The notes under the pieces are model-generated. The model was not told the DNA's origin. It searched no databases and saw nothing but the letters and a program-made list of their open reading frames with translations. From positions 1 to 33,995 of the forward strand of contig JAOUFI010000021.1 of NCBI GenBank assembly GCA_029858305.1: a DNA stretch of 33,995 bases. The letters run 5' to 3'. The position numbers and the translations under genes were made by a program. Shown one piece after another: positions 17,143 through 24,511 of the stretch. Each line of letters starts with the position of its first letter. Position 1 is the stretch's first letter. Source of the stretch: Candidatus Thorarchaeota archaeon (GTDB taxonomy: Archaea; Asgardarchaeota; Thorarchaeia; Thorarchaeales; Thorarchaeaceae).

Positions 17143-17901
17143 ATGCATAGTATGAAGCCTGCAATTGGTGACGACTTTCTTCGAGATACGAAGTATGAAC
17201 GAGGCAAACTACCAGAGCACAGTCTTGATTGGGCTAATATGCCTGCCCAGTACAAAATCTATGAAAAAAAACCTCGTATCTCCCTTCCAGAACCGTCGAT
17301 TTACGGAGGTCCTACAATATGGGACATTATCAAGCGACGTAGAAGTGTCAGAGCGTATACGACTGACCCAATGTCACTCCAAGACTTATCGCAAATCCTC
17401 TGGGCAACTCAGGGAGTCAGAGAGGTCATTTCGGGACCCAACTGCGACTTCAAGCTCCGTACTGCTCCATCTGCAGGCGGGCTATATCCTATAGAGACCT
17501 ATCTTTATGTGAGCCGGGTTGATGGGCTTAAGAAAGGAATCTATCACTATGTGGTTGATGACCATGTTTTAGAGCTGATCAATGAAGGTGATTACGGGGA
17601 CGAGATAAGAGCTGGAGCATTAGATCAGCAGATTGCCAAACAGGCTGCTATTGTGTTCATTTGGAGTGCGGTGGTTGAACGGTCAAAGTGGAAGTATCTA
17701 CAACGTGCATATCGGTACATCTTTCTCGATGCAGGACATATTGCTCAGAATCTTGCTCTTGCCGCAGAAGCTTTGGACTATGGTAGTTGTCAAATAGGCG
17801 CAATCTATGATGATGAGCTCAATACACTCCTTGGTCTTGATGGAGTCAATGAGTCTGTCATATATCTAAGCAGCGTGGCCCGACCACGAAGGATTCTCTA
17901 G
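17143..17901 (+). CDS. SagB-type nitroreductase-family FMN oxidoreductase
   Basis: The protein has 252 residues from ATG 17143. The frame extends to 17041, but that extension would overlap the promoter, and AAAGGG (17132-17137) supports 17143. FMN-binding features of the SagB/nitroreductase fold are RRRSVRAY (65-72) near the N-terminus and TAPSAGGLYPIE (107-118), then GHIAQNLALAAEALDYGSCQIG, the family's C-terminal FMN/dimer segment. SagB proteins with a YcaO partner make azoles in peptides, but stand-alone members are common in archaea, and no YcaO or precursor peptide is seen here. A general NAD(P)H- or F420-linked flavin reductase role is equally possible. Convergent with the peroxiredoxin pair, 7 nt apart. 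Confidence 0.85.
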   Translation: MHSMKPAIGDDFLRDTKYERGKLPEHSLDWANMPAQYKIYEKKPRISLPEPSIYGGPTIWDIIKRRRSVRAYTTDPMSLQDLSQILWATQGVREVISGPNCDFKLRTAPSAGGLYPIETYLYVSRVDGLKKGIYHYVVDDHVLELINEGDYGDEIRAGALDQQIAKQAAIVFIWSAVVERSKWKYLQRAYRYIFLDAGHIAQNLALAAEALDYGSCQIGAIYDDELNTLLGLDGVNESVIYLSSVARPRRIL

Positions 17902-17908
17902 GAAATAA

Positions 17909-18391
17909 TCAGAGCTTTAAGCCCCAGAAATTGACAATCTGTTCAGCATGTTTCGAAGAATTGACCTTGTCAATACCCTCAGGTCCGCCAAAGATACCCT
18001 CTATCTTTCCCTCTTCATCGATGAGGAATGTTATCCTTTGGACACCGAGGAGCTCTTTCCCCAATATTTTTACAGGCCTATAAACTCCATAGAGTTTTGC
18101 TATAGCATAATCCTCATCCAGGAGAATTGAGAATGGCAATCGATGCTTCTCCTTGAATTTCTGGTGAGTTTCAGCGTTTCCTCCAGAAACCCCGAATATT
18201 GGGATTCCCGAATTCTCAAACAGAGTATAGCTATCGCGTATTGAGCATGCCTCTGCGGTGCATCCTGGTGTAAAGTCCTTTGGATAGAAATACAAGACGA
18301 CCTTATGTCCTCGTTGTTCACTTAGCCTGAATGGAGCACCTGTTTCGTCAGTTGTTTCTATTTCGGGAGCCATATCTCCAATCGTTAACAT
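17909..18391 (-). CDS. Peroxiredoxin, PrxQ/BCP type (second of tandem pair)
   Basis: The protein has 160 residues from ATG 18391. A GTG at 18406, overlapping the upstream TGA, is an alternative that adds five residues. The canonical IGDMAPEIE start is followed by FYPKDFTPGCTAEAC (36-49-49): peroxidatic C44 and resolving C49, the C-x4-C arrangement of alpha-type PrxQ/BCP. FGVSGGNAETHQKF and TFLIDEEGKI complete the thioredoxin fold. It reduces H2O2 and organic peroxides in the cytosol with a thiol donor. It is the downstream gene of a two-gene operon with a ~55-60% similar paralog by eye, with GAGGG just before the ATG. Function is secure; substrate range is not. Confidence 0.93.
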   Translation of the reverse strand: MLTIGDMAPEIETTDETGAPFRLSEQRGHKVVLYFYPKDFTPGCTAEACSIRDSYTLFENSGIPIFGVSGGNAETHQKFKEKHRLPFSILLDEDYAIAKLYGVYRPVKILGKELLGVQRITFLIDEEGKIEGIFGGPEGIDKVNSSKHAEQIVNFWGLKL

Positions 18392-18402
18392 TTTTTCCGC
18401 CC

Positions 18403-18885
18403 TCACAATTTGAGATTCCAGAACTTGATTACCTGTTCTGCGTGCTCTTTTGTCTTGACCTTCTCGATACCTTCAGTTCCTCCAAATATCCCCTCGACCT
18501 TTCCCTTCTCATCAATTAGGAACGTGGTTCTTTCAATACCCATGTACTCTTTTCCATACATAGTCTTCTTCTTGTACACATCATAGAGTTGAGCAATCTC
18601 GAATTCTTCATCCATTAACAGTGGGAATGGTAGATTGTTTTTATTTTTGAAGCTCTGGTGTGACTTGGCATTGCCCCCAGATACACCGAAGACAGGTATA
18701 TCAGACTTCTCAAAGATTCTGTAATTATCTCTGATTGAACAAGCCTCTTCCTGACATCCAGTGGTATTGTCCTTTGGATAGAAATAGAGGAAGATCTTCT
18801 TCCCTTTGAATGCGCTGAGTCGAAACTTCTCTCCACTCTCCGTAGTAGTGGAAAAATTTGGTGCTTTGTCTCCAATCTTAATCAA
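18403..18885 (-). CDS. Peroxiredoxin, PrxQ/BCP type (first of tandem pair)
   Basis: The protein has 160 residues, starting at TTG 18885, which is fixed by GGAGATG (plus 18891-18897) 5 nt upstream. An ATG in that ribosome site leads at once to a stop in another frame. It aligns end to end with its neighbour: IGDKAPNF, FYPKDNTTGCQEEAC with C44 and C49, FGVSGGNAKSHQSF, TFLIDEKGKVEGIFGG. The usual proline before the peroxidatic site is threonine here (TTGC versus TPGC), a small change that may tune reactivity. The tandem arrangement indicates gene duplication, with the two copies kept under one promoter (TATA-like TTTATTATAG on the minus strand, about 18910-18919). Confidence 0.92.
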   Translation of the reverse strand: MIKIGDKAPNFSTTTESGEKFRLSAFKGKKIFLYFYPKDNTTGCQEEACSIRDNYRIFEKSDIPVFGVSGGNAKSHQSFKNKNNLPFPLLMDEEFEIAQLYDVYKKKTMYGKEYMGIERTTFLIDEKGKVEGIFGGTEGIEKVKTKEHAEQVIKFWNLKL

Positions 18886-18890
18886 ATTAA

Positions 18891-18897
18891 CATCTCC
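18891..18897 (-). promoter_or_regulatory. Ribosome binding site GGAGATG that decides a TTG start
   Basis: GGAGATG on the minus strand, 5 nt before TTG 18885, is the only good ribosome site there. The ATG within it reads only three codons before a stop. Confidence 0.7.
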
Positions 18898-18937
18898 TTG
18901 AATAATTAACTATAATAAACTATACACAATTGATTAT

Positions 18938-18953
18938 AAGTATAGCGATACTT
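18938..18953. repeat. Short inverted repeat in the peroxiredoxin/membrane-gene divergent promoter
   Basis: AAGTAT-AGCG-ATACTT lies between the two divergent promoter-like boxes (minus about 18910-18919, plus 18976-18984). A dyad in this position could be an operator, perhaps redox-linked given the peroxiredoxins. The arm length is only 6 bp, so chance is possible. Confidence 0.3.
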
Positions 18954-18975
18954 CCAAACACCACATGCTCAGCAA

Positions 18976-18984
18976 TCCTTAAAG
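18976..18984 (+). promoter_or_regulatory. TCCTTAAAG TATA-like box for the membrane-protein operon
   Basis: TCCTTAAAG ends 41 nt before ATG 19026, which has GGAG (19017-19020) at a 5-nt distance. The spacing matches other boxes of the same form in the window and supports the shorter start. Confidence 0.45.
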
Positions 18985-19025
18985 AGAGTGCAAGATTGCT
19001 AATCACAGCTATGGGCGGAGTCACG

Positions 19026-20030
19026 ATGACGCAAGTTACTATCTACAAATCAATGGCAGCTTTCTACGGATTTGCCATAATTGGAGCAGTTCTTAGTTTT
19101 GCAGCTGGCTTCTATCTTACAGTGCTATTCCGACCGATAGCTGAATTGGATATTCTATCCTTTCTAGGAGTCTTTCTTGGCATTCCTGTTCTAGTTGCAT
19201 TCCTCTCTTTCTATATTGGTTGGTACTATAAGAAGAATATAGTTGAGTATCACCCTCCTGAGTGGGAATTCAAACCTGTTCAAATGACAATCAAGGATGC
19301 AAAGAAACTTCCAAGGGAATACAATCGAAAATACTCCCGTCTTGTGGCAAACAGTAATTTCTGGTATTTCTTCACTCCCATTTTTCTAATCATTCTGATT
19401 TCGACCTTTCCTCTCTATGCCTTCTATGAAAACGCTTCACTCTCTGAGTACGTTCCGATTTTGAATGCAGTTAGTTTGATCCTCATATTTTTGATCACTC
19501 TTTCTGGAGCTTTTAGATCAATATCCAATTCGGCCTCTGCTGACTTCAATCTCCCTCTGATTAGGGAAGCTGTGAAACTTGCCGAGATACAATCGAAGGT
19601 TGCCGGAGTGTGCAATGTTCGTGTTGTACTTGATAAGGCAGTAGAAGGAGAACTAGCAATCTACGATAATCCTAGAGTAATCATAAGAATTGAGGGTCTC
19701 GTAAATGAAGCTTATGTTGAATCATGGTCCGAAGAGCTGAGAGCAATAACAAGAGTGCTGGCTCGCCTCTATGAAAAAGATGGAAATCCTCAAGTTGTCT
19801 GGTGGTGGTTCTCAACTGATCGTAATTTTCGCAAGTTCATTGATCCCGATGAAGAAGGATACTACGTGAAACATCCAATTACTACTAACATTAAACATCC
19901 AGGTGTCAAAGACATCGCACTTGTCACAGAGAATGCAGTTGCTTTGATTGTCAAGGAGTATCTAAAGACACGCGGCGAAACTGATGAGTTGCTAAATATA
20001 CTAAAGAACTTGCACGTCGAAAATCATTAG
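19026..20030 (+). CDS. Membrane protein of unknown function, paralog 1 of 3
   Basis: The protein has 334 residues from ATG 19026 (GGCGGAG just upstream; the frame extends to 18930 but that would cross the promoter box). There are four predicted membrane helices at about 12-35, 43-68, 112-134 and 143-164. Between the pairs is a cytosolic or outer loop with E79-W80 and Y99-x3-Y103. The C-terminal ~165 residues are soluble, mixed strand/helix, with VIIRIEGLVNEAY and a final helix (ALIVKEYL ... LLNILKNL). The EW-x18-Y-x3-Y loop and layout recur in the next two genes. No known family is recognised. First gene of an operon; the next gene begins 42 nt later. Confidence 0.75.
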   Translation: MTQVTIYKSMAAFYGFAIIGAVLSFAAGFYLTVLFRPIAELDILSFLGVFLGIPVLVAFLSFYIGWYYKKNIVEYHPPEWEFKPVQMTIKDAKKLPREYNRKYSRLVANSNFWYFFTPIFLIILISTFPLYAFYENASLSEYVPILNAVSLILIFLITLSGAFRSISNSASADFNLPLIREAVKLAEIQSKVAGVCNVRVVLDKAVEGELAIYDNPRVIIRIEGLVNEAYVESWSEELRAITRVLARLYEKDGNPQVVWWWFSTDRNFRKFIDPDEEGYYVKHPITTNIKHPGVKDIALVTENAVALIVKEYLKTRGETDELLNILKNLHVENH

Positions 20031-20072
20031 TGCACAACTGTTCTTCTTTGATTTCAATTAGAGTTGAAAACC

Positions 20073-21074
20073 ATGGTGGAATCACCTGTCATTTCAAAAT
20101 CGATAATCTTCTATCAGATTGGCATTTTTGTTATTATTCAGGTGTGGGCAATAATGGCATTTGATATTGCTCAATACCAGATGGTGACTCTGTATGAAAC
20201 TCCATTTGAATGGCTTGGTTGGGCTTCTCTCCTCTTTTTGACTCTGATGCCTATCTTGAGTGTACTTGCTTGGAAAATGAAAGAAAATATTGAATTCAAA
20301 GATATCGAATGGAATTACAAACTCAGAGAGGTCAATTTTAATGAGTTCTCATTAATGATAAAGGGATACAATCAAAGTTACCGTCAAATAATAGCAACTC
20401 TTGATGTGAGATTACTTCCACTCTCTGCAGCTTGTTTCATGGGCGCACTTTTCCTTCCATTTCCCCTTATGAGATTAAACCCTCTTGTGATTGCCTTGAC
20501 TCCTATCATTATAGCTGTTTTTCTGGTGGTATTTGGACTCCTGTTCTCCTATCTTGTGTTCAAGTTTGTTCCAAATTCTGCGACACACGAGTTCCCAACA
20601 TATGAACCACACACATTCCGCACATCGATCAGTTTCCTCTCTCACTTACCAGGGATTTTCTGGTCAGGAGTGAGATTGACAATTGGAGAGGCAGGGGGTT
20701 TCTACACCATAAGAAAGCCTCATCCAGTGGCACGAATTGAAGGGATTGAGGGAGCGGTTAGGATTGATTGCACTATTGATCATAGAGGTTCAATTTCAGA
20801 TATGACTGCGTTGGTCGATTCTGAAAACTCTCAAGAATCTTCAATAATAGGACGAATTGAGGCTCCTATCACTACGTTAGATGCTGTACATCTGATTCGA
20901 AAAACACTTGAAATGTACATAAAATCAAAAGAAGATGAGGACTTACTTGAAGATGTGTTAGAGGAAATCGATGCATTTTTGGGGAAACATGACCACCTGA
21001 AGGCTCGGAAAAAATCAAGCGATGGTCTTATTTCCTCTGGTGATAAAAGCCCTGCAAAGGAGGAGCGCACTTGA
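20073..21074 (+). CDS. Membrane protein of unknown function, paralog 2 of 3
   Basis: The protein has 333 residues from ATG 20073; a TTG three codons earlier is an alternative, and no strong ribosome site marks either. There are four predicted membrane helices, at about 12-30, 47-67, 115-135 and 137-165. The loop between the helix pairs has E79-W80 and Y99-x3-Y103, at exactly the residue numbers of paralog 1. The C-terminal soluble domain includes HPVARIEGIEGAVRIDCTI, then a long acidic helix (KSKEDEDLLEDVLEEID) and a charged tail. Its end overlaps the start of paralog 3 by 4 nt (TTGA), so translation is coupled. Function unknown. Confidence 0.75.
   Translation: MVESPVISKSIIFYQIGIFVIIQVWAIMAFDIAQYQMVTLYETPFEWLGWASLLFLTLMPILSVLAWKMKENIEFKDIEWNYKLREVNFNEFSLMIKGYNQSYRQIIATLDVRLLPLSAACFMGALFLPFPLMRLNPLVIALTPIIIAVFLVVFGLLFSYLVFKFVPNSATHEFPTYEPHTFRTSISFLSHLPGIFWSGVRLTIGEAGGFYTIRKPHPVARIEGIEGAVRIDCTIDHRGSISDMTALVDSENSQESSIIGRIEAPITTLDAVHLIRKTLEMYIKSKEDEDLLEDVLEEIDAFLGKHDHLKARKKSSDGLISSGDKSPAKEERT
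21059..21065 (+). promoter_or_regulatory. Ribosome binding site GGAGGAG that decides a TTG start
   Basis: GGAGGAG, inside the end of paralog 2, is 5 nt from TTG 21071. The TTG overlaps the upstream TGA as TTGA, a coupled start. Confidence 0.75.
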
Positions 21075-22045
21075 GCGAAGGAAAAATCATTGATTACAGT
21101 CGTCAGGATAATATAAACAAGGCATTCGCAATAATCGCTCTACTCTTCGCAATTGGTGGCATTATTATCTACAATTTCTATGTCAGCGAGTTGACATTTC
21201 TTATTGTAGATTTTGGGATGCCTATTATTCTCCTCATAATCTCTCTAGGTTTAGGATATGGTTCCAAAAAAGCGATTGATTACATCCCTGGTGAATGGGC
21301 CTCACGGAAAGCTTGGGTGAGTTTTTCAGAGTATGAAGTAATGGCTGACGAGTATGAGGATGCGTATGGCGATCTCTATGCTCATCCGAGTGATAGCATC
21401 TTCTGTTGCTGTATCTTTCCAATCGCCATTGCCATAGGTGTAATGGTATACGTTTTCCAAATATACGGATCTGAGCTAATCAATCCGTTCTTGGATTCAA
21501 TTCTTCTTGTTGGAATATTGTATAGTGTAGTTTCTGTTGCTGGTTTTGTTATTGGCTTTCGAATTCCTCAAATTGATGCAAAAGAGTTCTTCAAGGCTCC
21601 AATCAAAGGCGATACATACAAATTTGCGAGTGAATTAGAGGGAGTTCCCGGAATCCGTGCAGGTATGAGTGTTGAGCTTGGTGTCCGTTCAGGTGTGCAG
21701 ACAATACTTGGAGCAGAAGTGAAGTCATATGTTCAAGGACTGCCCGAAACCGTGCAAGTAAAAGTTCAGGTTTCTCATTCTGGATTCGCGTACCCATATC
21801 TTGTAGGCACCGTCTACAAAGGATATTCTGTTGCTTCAACCACAGAGCATCATCGGATTCGTACGAAATATCCTGCTCTATTAGAGTATTCGATGGATGA
21901 TGATGTTGCAGTTATTGTAGCCCGATTCGATATTCCAGAACGATCAAGCAGCGTACCAAATATCTCAACCAATGATTTCAGAAAGCTTGCAGCATTCTTG
22001 GCGACCAAACTCAAAGAGAATTATGATGCCGCTAATCCATTGTGA
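21071..22045 (+). CDS. Membrane protein of unknown function, paralog 3 of 3
   Basis: The protein has 324 residues from TTG 21071. There are four predicted membrane helices at about 17-36, 41-64, 110-131 and 142-163. The loop carries E75-W76 and Y95-x3-Y99, the same EW-x18-Y-x3-Y spacing as the two upstream paralogs. A C-C-C run (112-114) starts the third helix and could be lipid-modified or bind metal; this is speculation. The C-terminal soluble domain is strand-rich (VELGVRSGVQTILGAEV, VQVKVQVSHSGF) and ends in a helix (FRKLAAFLATKLKENYDA). Tandem triplication with strong divergence suggests subunits of one hetero-complex. Function unknown. Confidence 0.75.
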   Translation: MSEGKIIDYSRQDNINKAFAIIALLFAIGGIIIYNFYVSELTFLIVDFGMPIILLIISLGLGYGSKKAIDYIPGEWASRKAWVSFSEYEVMADEYEDAYGDLYAHPSDSIFCCCIFPIAIAIGVMVYVFQIYGSELINPFLDSILLVGILYSVVSVAGFVIGFRIPQIDAKEFFKAPIKGDTYKFASELEGVPGIRAGMSVELGVRSGVQTILGAEVKSYVQGLPETVQVKVQVSHSGFAYPYLVGTVYKGYSVASTTEHHRIRTKYPALLEYSMDDDVAVIVARFDIPERSSSVPNISTNDFRKLAAFLATKLKENYDAANPL

Positions 22046-22055
22046 CGCAATAGAC

Positions 22056-22063
22056 ATCTTTAA
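22056..22063 (+). promoter_or_regulatory. ATCTTTAA TATA-like box for the small membrane-protein gene
   Basis: ATCTTTAA ends 46 nt before ATG 22110, giving this gene its own likely promoter although it follows the three-paralog operon by only 64 nt. Confidence 0.35.
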
Positions 22064-22109
22064 TTGGTGTGAATTTGGGACGTAATGAAATCAAACAGGG
22101 TGTTTTTGA

Positions 22110-22400
22110 ATGACAAGCGCAAATTGGCTAAATAAATGGGTTTTGATGCTTCTTGCAGGCATTCTTATTCAGACGATTGTTTATCCCTTAGTTTGGTTTC
22201 TTGGTCACTTTTCTCATCCATTCTTCAACGAAGTCCTCCTAATAGGGCTTGCATCTGTTGGAGTTCAACTGACAGGATTCTTTGTGATTATGGGAAAAAC
22301 TCGGGACCAGGATGTTACAATTTATGGACAAGGACGGCCATTCCAGCACAAGCTCCGTGAAGAAGATGAGGAATTAGCAACTCGTAAGCCTACATTTTAG
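22110..22400 (+). CDS. Small two-helix membrane protein, unknown function
   Basis: The protein has 96 residues from ATG 22110, with GGGTG 7 nt upstream. It has two predicted membrane helices (about 10-32 and 40-62) and a ~30-residue charged, polar C-terminal tail (QGRPFQHKLREEDEELATRK). It does not carry the EW-x18-Y signature of the three genes before it, so it is not a fourth paralog, but its position suggests a possible accessory subunit. No family recognised. Convergent with the next membrane-protein gene; the 79 bp between them holds nothing clear. Confidence 0.6.
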   Translation: MTSANWLNKWVLMLLAGILIQTIVYPLVWFLGHFSHPFFNEVLLIGLASVGVQLTGFFVIMGKTRDQDVTIYGQGRPFQHKLREEDEELATRKPTF

Positions 22401-22479
22401 AATGGCGAGTAAAACGCTCTTCGTCCTTTAATACTATCCAGATTTCAATCAATCCGAAAAAGTCGATTCCATCATATGT

Positions 22480-23403
22480 CTATTTTCGGTAAGCTAAGTA
22501 TGAAGCAATTATTACGCCTATGGCAACCACGCAACCAATTATCAGAACGGTGATTGGCTCTAATACAAGAGTTGGCCATAGACTAACTGGTGTATGATCT
22601 GGAATCGTCCCAGGAAACCAGACATTCAATAGTGGAAGCATTGGTCCCAGGAATACTGTAGATAAGACAAGCATAGCAAATGCAAAAGTATGAACTGCTG
22701 TGACATATGTGTAGTACGGACGAATATAACTGTAGAACGCAAAAGCGGGTATCGAGAGAGCCGCCATCGCCATTATCTCAACCGGATCAAAGAACAAAGG
22801 CATTGTAATTGGCCATAAGAAATAGAAGAAAGTAGTTATCTTCTCACTTGAGGTTTCGTGGTGAGCAACTTTGTGTATTCCATCAACACCTTGTGCTAAG
22901 AAGAACACCGGCAGTAGTAACCACCATTGGAGACCCACAAAGAACATTGGACCTGCATAGAACAGAAGGTCACCAACGCTCTCAACACGTTCCCAGAAGG
23001 GATTTCTGGAAAAGAATTCTGTTGCCTCTGTCATATAGTAACCAAGCATCTGCATTGCTACAAGAATCGGGAGGAAAAAGAATGAGATGATGATCATCAA
23101 TGTTGCGGCCTTTGGAAGCTCTGAGATTTTTCCCTCGTGGTAATTATCCAAGGGATAGATACCGTGAAGAGTAAATGCAACAAGCAGGAGCAAGATTCCA
23201 CTTGGAATGAAGGTCAGAGGTTGAAATAGATACATCCACACCCCGAAGCTCTCGTAGACGTTGCCTGCATAGAATGTGACTCCCAGTGTTGGCAGGAAGT
23301 ACCATACACCAAAAACAACCAGCAGTTCCGGAATGAGCATCTTCAGGCGATAGTCTTGAATAAACTTCATCACCAAGCCGGGTTCTTTTGTTGTACCTTC
23401 CAT
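22480..23403 (-). CDS. Polytopic membrane protein (about 8 helices), unknown function
   Basis: The protein has 307 residues from ATG 23403; a TTG at 23418 would add five. A short charged N-terminus precedes about eight hydrophobic segments, e.g. ELLVVFGVWYFLPTLGVTFY, GILLLLVAFTLHGIY, LMIIISFFFLPILVAMQML and a C-terminal VLIIGCVVAIGVIIASYL. Aromatic residues are abundant. A short histidine-containing loop (GIHKVAHHET) separates helices four and five. There is no transporter motif that I recognise and no similarity by eye to the three upstream paralogs. A box GCCTTAAG (minus, 23447-23454) lies 43 nt before the ATG, so it is probably transcribed on its own. Confidence 0.65.
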   Translation of the reverse strand: MEGTTKEPGLVMKFIQDYRLKMLIPELLVVFGVWYFLPTLGVTFYAGNVYESFGVWMYLFQPLTFIPSGILLLLVAFTLHGIYPLDNYHEGKISELPKAATLMIIISFFFLPILVAMQMLGYYMTEATEFFSRNPFWERVESVGDLLFYAGPMFFVGLQWWLLLPVFFLAQGVDGIHKVAHHETSSEKITTFFYFLWPITMPLFFDPVEIMAMAALSIPAFAFYSYIRPYYTYVTAVHTFAFAMLVLSTVFLGPMLPLLNVWFPGTIPDHTPVSLWPTLVLEPITVLIIGCVVAIGVIIASYLAYRK

Positions 23404-23446
23404 CTCATCACTATCCAAGGATAAGTTTCGACCAAATCCTCTTCTT

Positions 23447-23454
23447 CTTAAGGC
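23447..23454 (-). promoter_or_regulatory. GCCTTAAG TATA-like box for the polytopic membrane-protein gene
   Basis: On the minus strand GCCTTAAG ends 43 nt before ATG 23403. It is identical to the box at 11239-11246 and lies at about the same distance from its start. Confidence 0.45.
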
Positions 23455-23474
23455 TATCTCTATAACATCGGCGT

Positions 23475-24509
23475 TTAACGAGCTAATGTTTCAAGAATGT
23501 CTAGAAACCTTGATCTGAAGTGAACACTCTGCTCATGTATTTCCCTTGTGAGTTTTACGCTGGCTCCAGAGAGACCGCATTGGGTTGATATCATTGTATT
23601 TCTCTTCACAAGGTCGACATCGACACCGCTACTGAGCATCTTTGATAATGTCGAATTCAAGTTCTTCTCAAGCGTATCTAAAACTGAACTCGAATACGCA
23701 TCATCGATATTGGGAAGTACTCCAATAGCAAGACCACCTCCTTTCCTCATGAACTTGTTCATCTTTTCTGCCTGCTCTGAAGTAATTTCCGGTGGATATC
23801 TTACAACATCTATGTGCGCGAGTTTTGGTTTACTATCCCAAAGAATGTACCAGTCATCTTTCTTCAGTTCACGCCAATCATCACAATAGTGGTACGCTGG
23901 TATTGCTCCTGCGGGATAAATATCATCAGTCTTCTCTACAATCCGCTTAAGGGTGATATCGGTCACATGGCCTGTCTCTATTAAATTCCTGACGAATCCA
24001 AGGCCTGGATCGTCTTGGCACATTATAATTGTCTTACAAAATCGTATTAGGTGCTTCATCTGTCCCAGAGCAATCCTAGCCATTAGCCGCTCGAAAAAGT
24101 GAAACATACTCCGATTCAGTAATTGTTTTCCATCTGTTCCCCTTATACTAAAACACATGGTCGCAGGAGCTGTTTGTTGAGTCTTGAAATAGGAATATTC
24201 TGTATCATCCATCAGAGAATACAGACTGTGCATATGTGCTTCATCGGGCAAGATTGGTTCATCCTCACCCGTGATCTCTCGATATGTATGGATATCCGAT
24301 TCAAGAATGAAATCTCCCAATTCTTCATAATTGTCCACTAAGGAGCCGAACTGACGAATCATATCTTCCTCGCGCAAAGCTGTAATCTGAAAGGAATACG
24401 GGAGAGCTAATCTTTTCACATAAGCTAACGGAGAATTATGGTCCTTTTCACCAAGACTGCCTACTCCGAAGAATTGTCCTACTAACTCCTCAGATAGCAG
24501 ATTGGGCAC
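23475..24509 (-). CDS. MetE/UROD-like TIM-barrel protein (cobalamin-independent methionine synthase fold)
   Basis: The protein has 344 residues from GTG 24509, with GAGGTG 7 nt upstream and only 2 nt between it and the upstream stop. The C-terminal half follows MetE/UROD-like methyltransferases: MCQDDPGLGF, H207-x-C209 (AYHYCDDW; family H-x-C zinc ligands), ILWDSKPKLAHIDVVRYP and STQCGLSG with C311 (family N-P-D-C-G-L). The usual zinc-ligand glutamate appears to be replaced by aspartate. Length fits the short archaeal MetE-type proteins that lack the N-terminal folate domain. The methyl donor and acceptor are unknown. Its co-transcription with a helicase-domain protein is unexpected, so a different methyl-transfer or non-catalytic role is possible. 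Confidence 0.65.
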   Translation of the reverse strand: MPNLLSEELVGQFFGVGSLGEKDHNSPLAYVKRLALPYSFQITALREEDMIRQFGSLVDNYEELGDFILESDIHTYREITGEDEPILPDEAHMHSLYSLMDDTEYSYFKTQQTAPATMCFSIRGTDGKQLLNRSMFHFFERLMARIALGQMKHLIRFCKTIIMCQDDPGLGFVRNLIETGHVTDITLKRIVEKTDDIYPAGAIPAYHYCDDWRELKKDDWYILWDSKPKLAHIDVVRYPPEITSEQAEKMNKFMRKGGGLAIGVLPNIDDAYSSSVLDTLEKNLNSTLSKMLSSGVDVDLVKRNTMISTQCGLSGASVKLTREIHEQSVHFRSRFLDILETLAR

Positions 24510-24511
24510 AA

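Noticed and set aside
17143..17901. Thiazole/oxazole-modified peptide cluster around the SagB-like gene
   Set aside because: No YcaO cyclodehydratase, precursor peptide or transporter is adjacent; stand-alone SagB-fold oxidoreductases are common.
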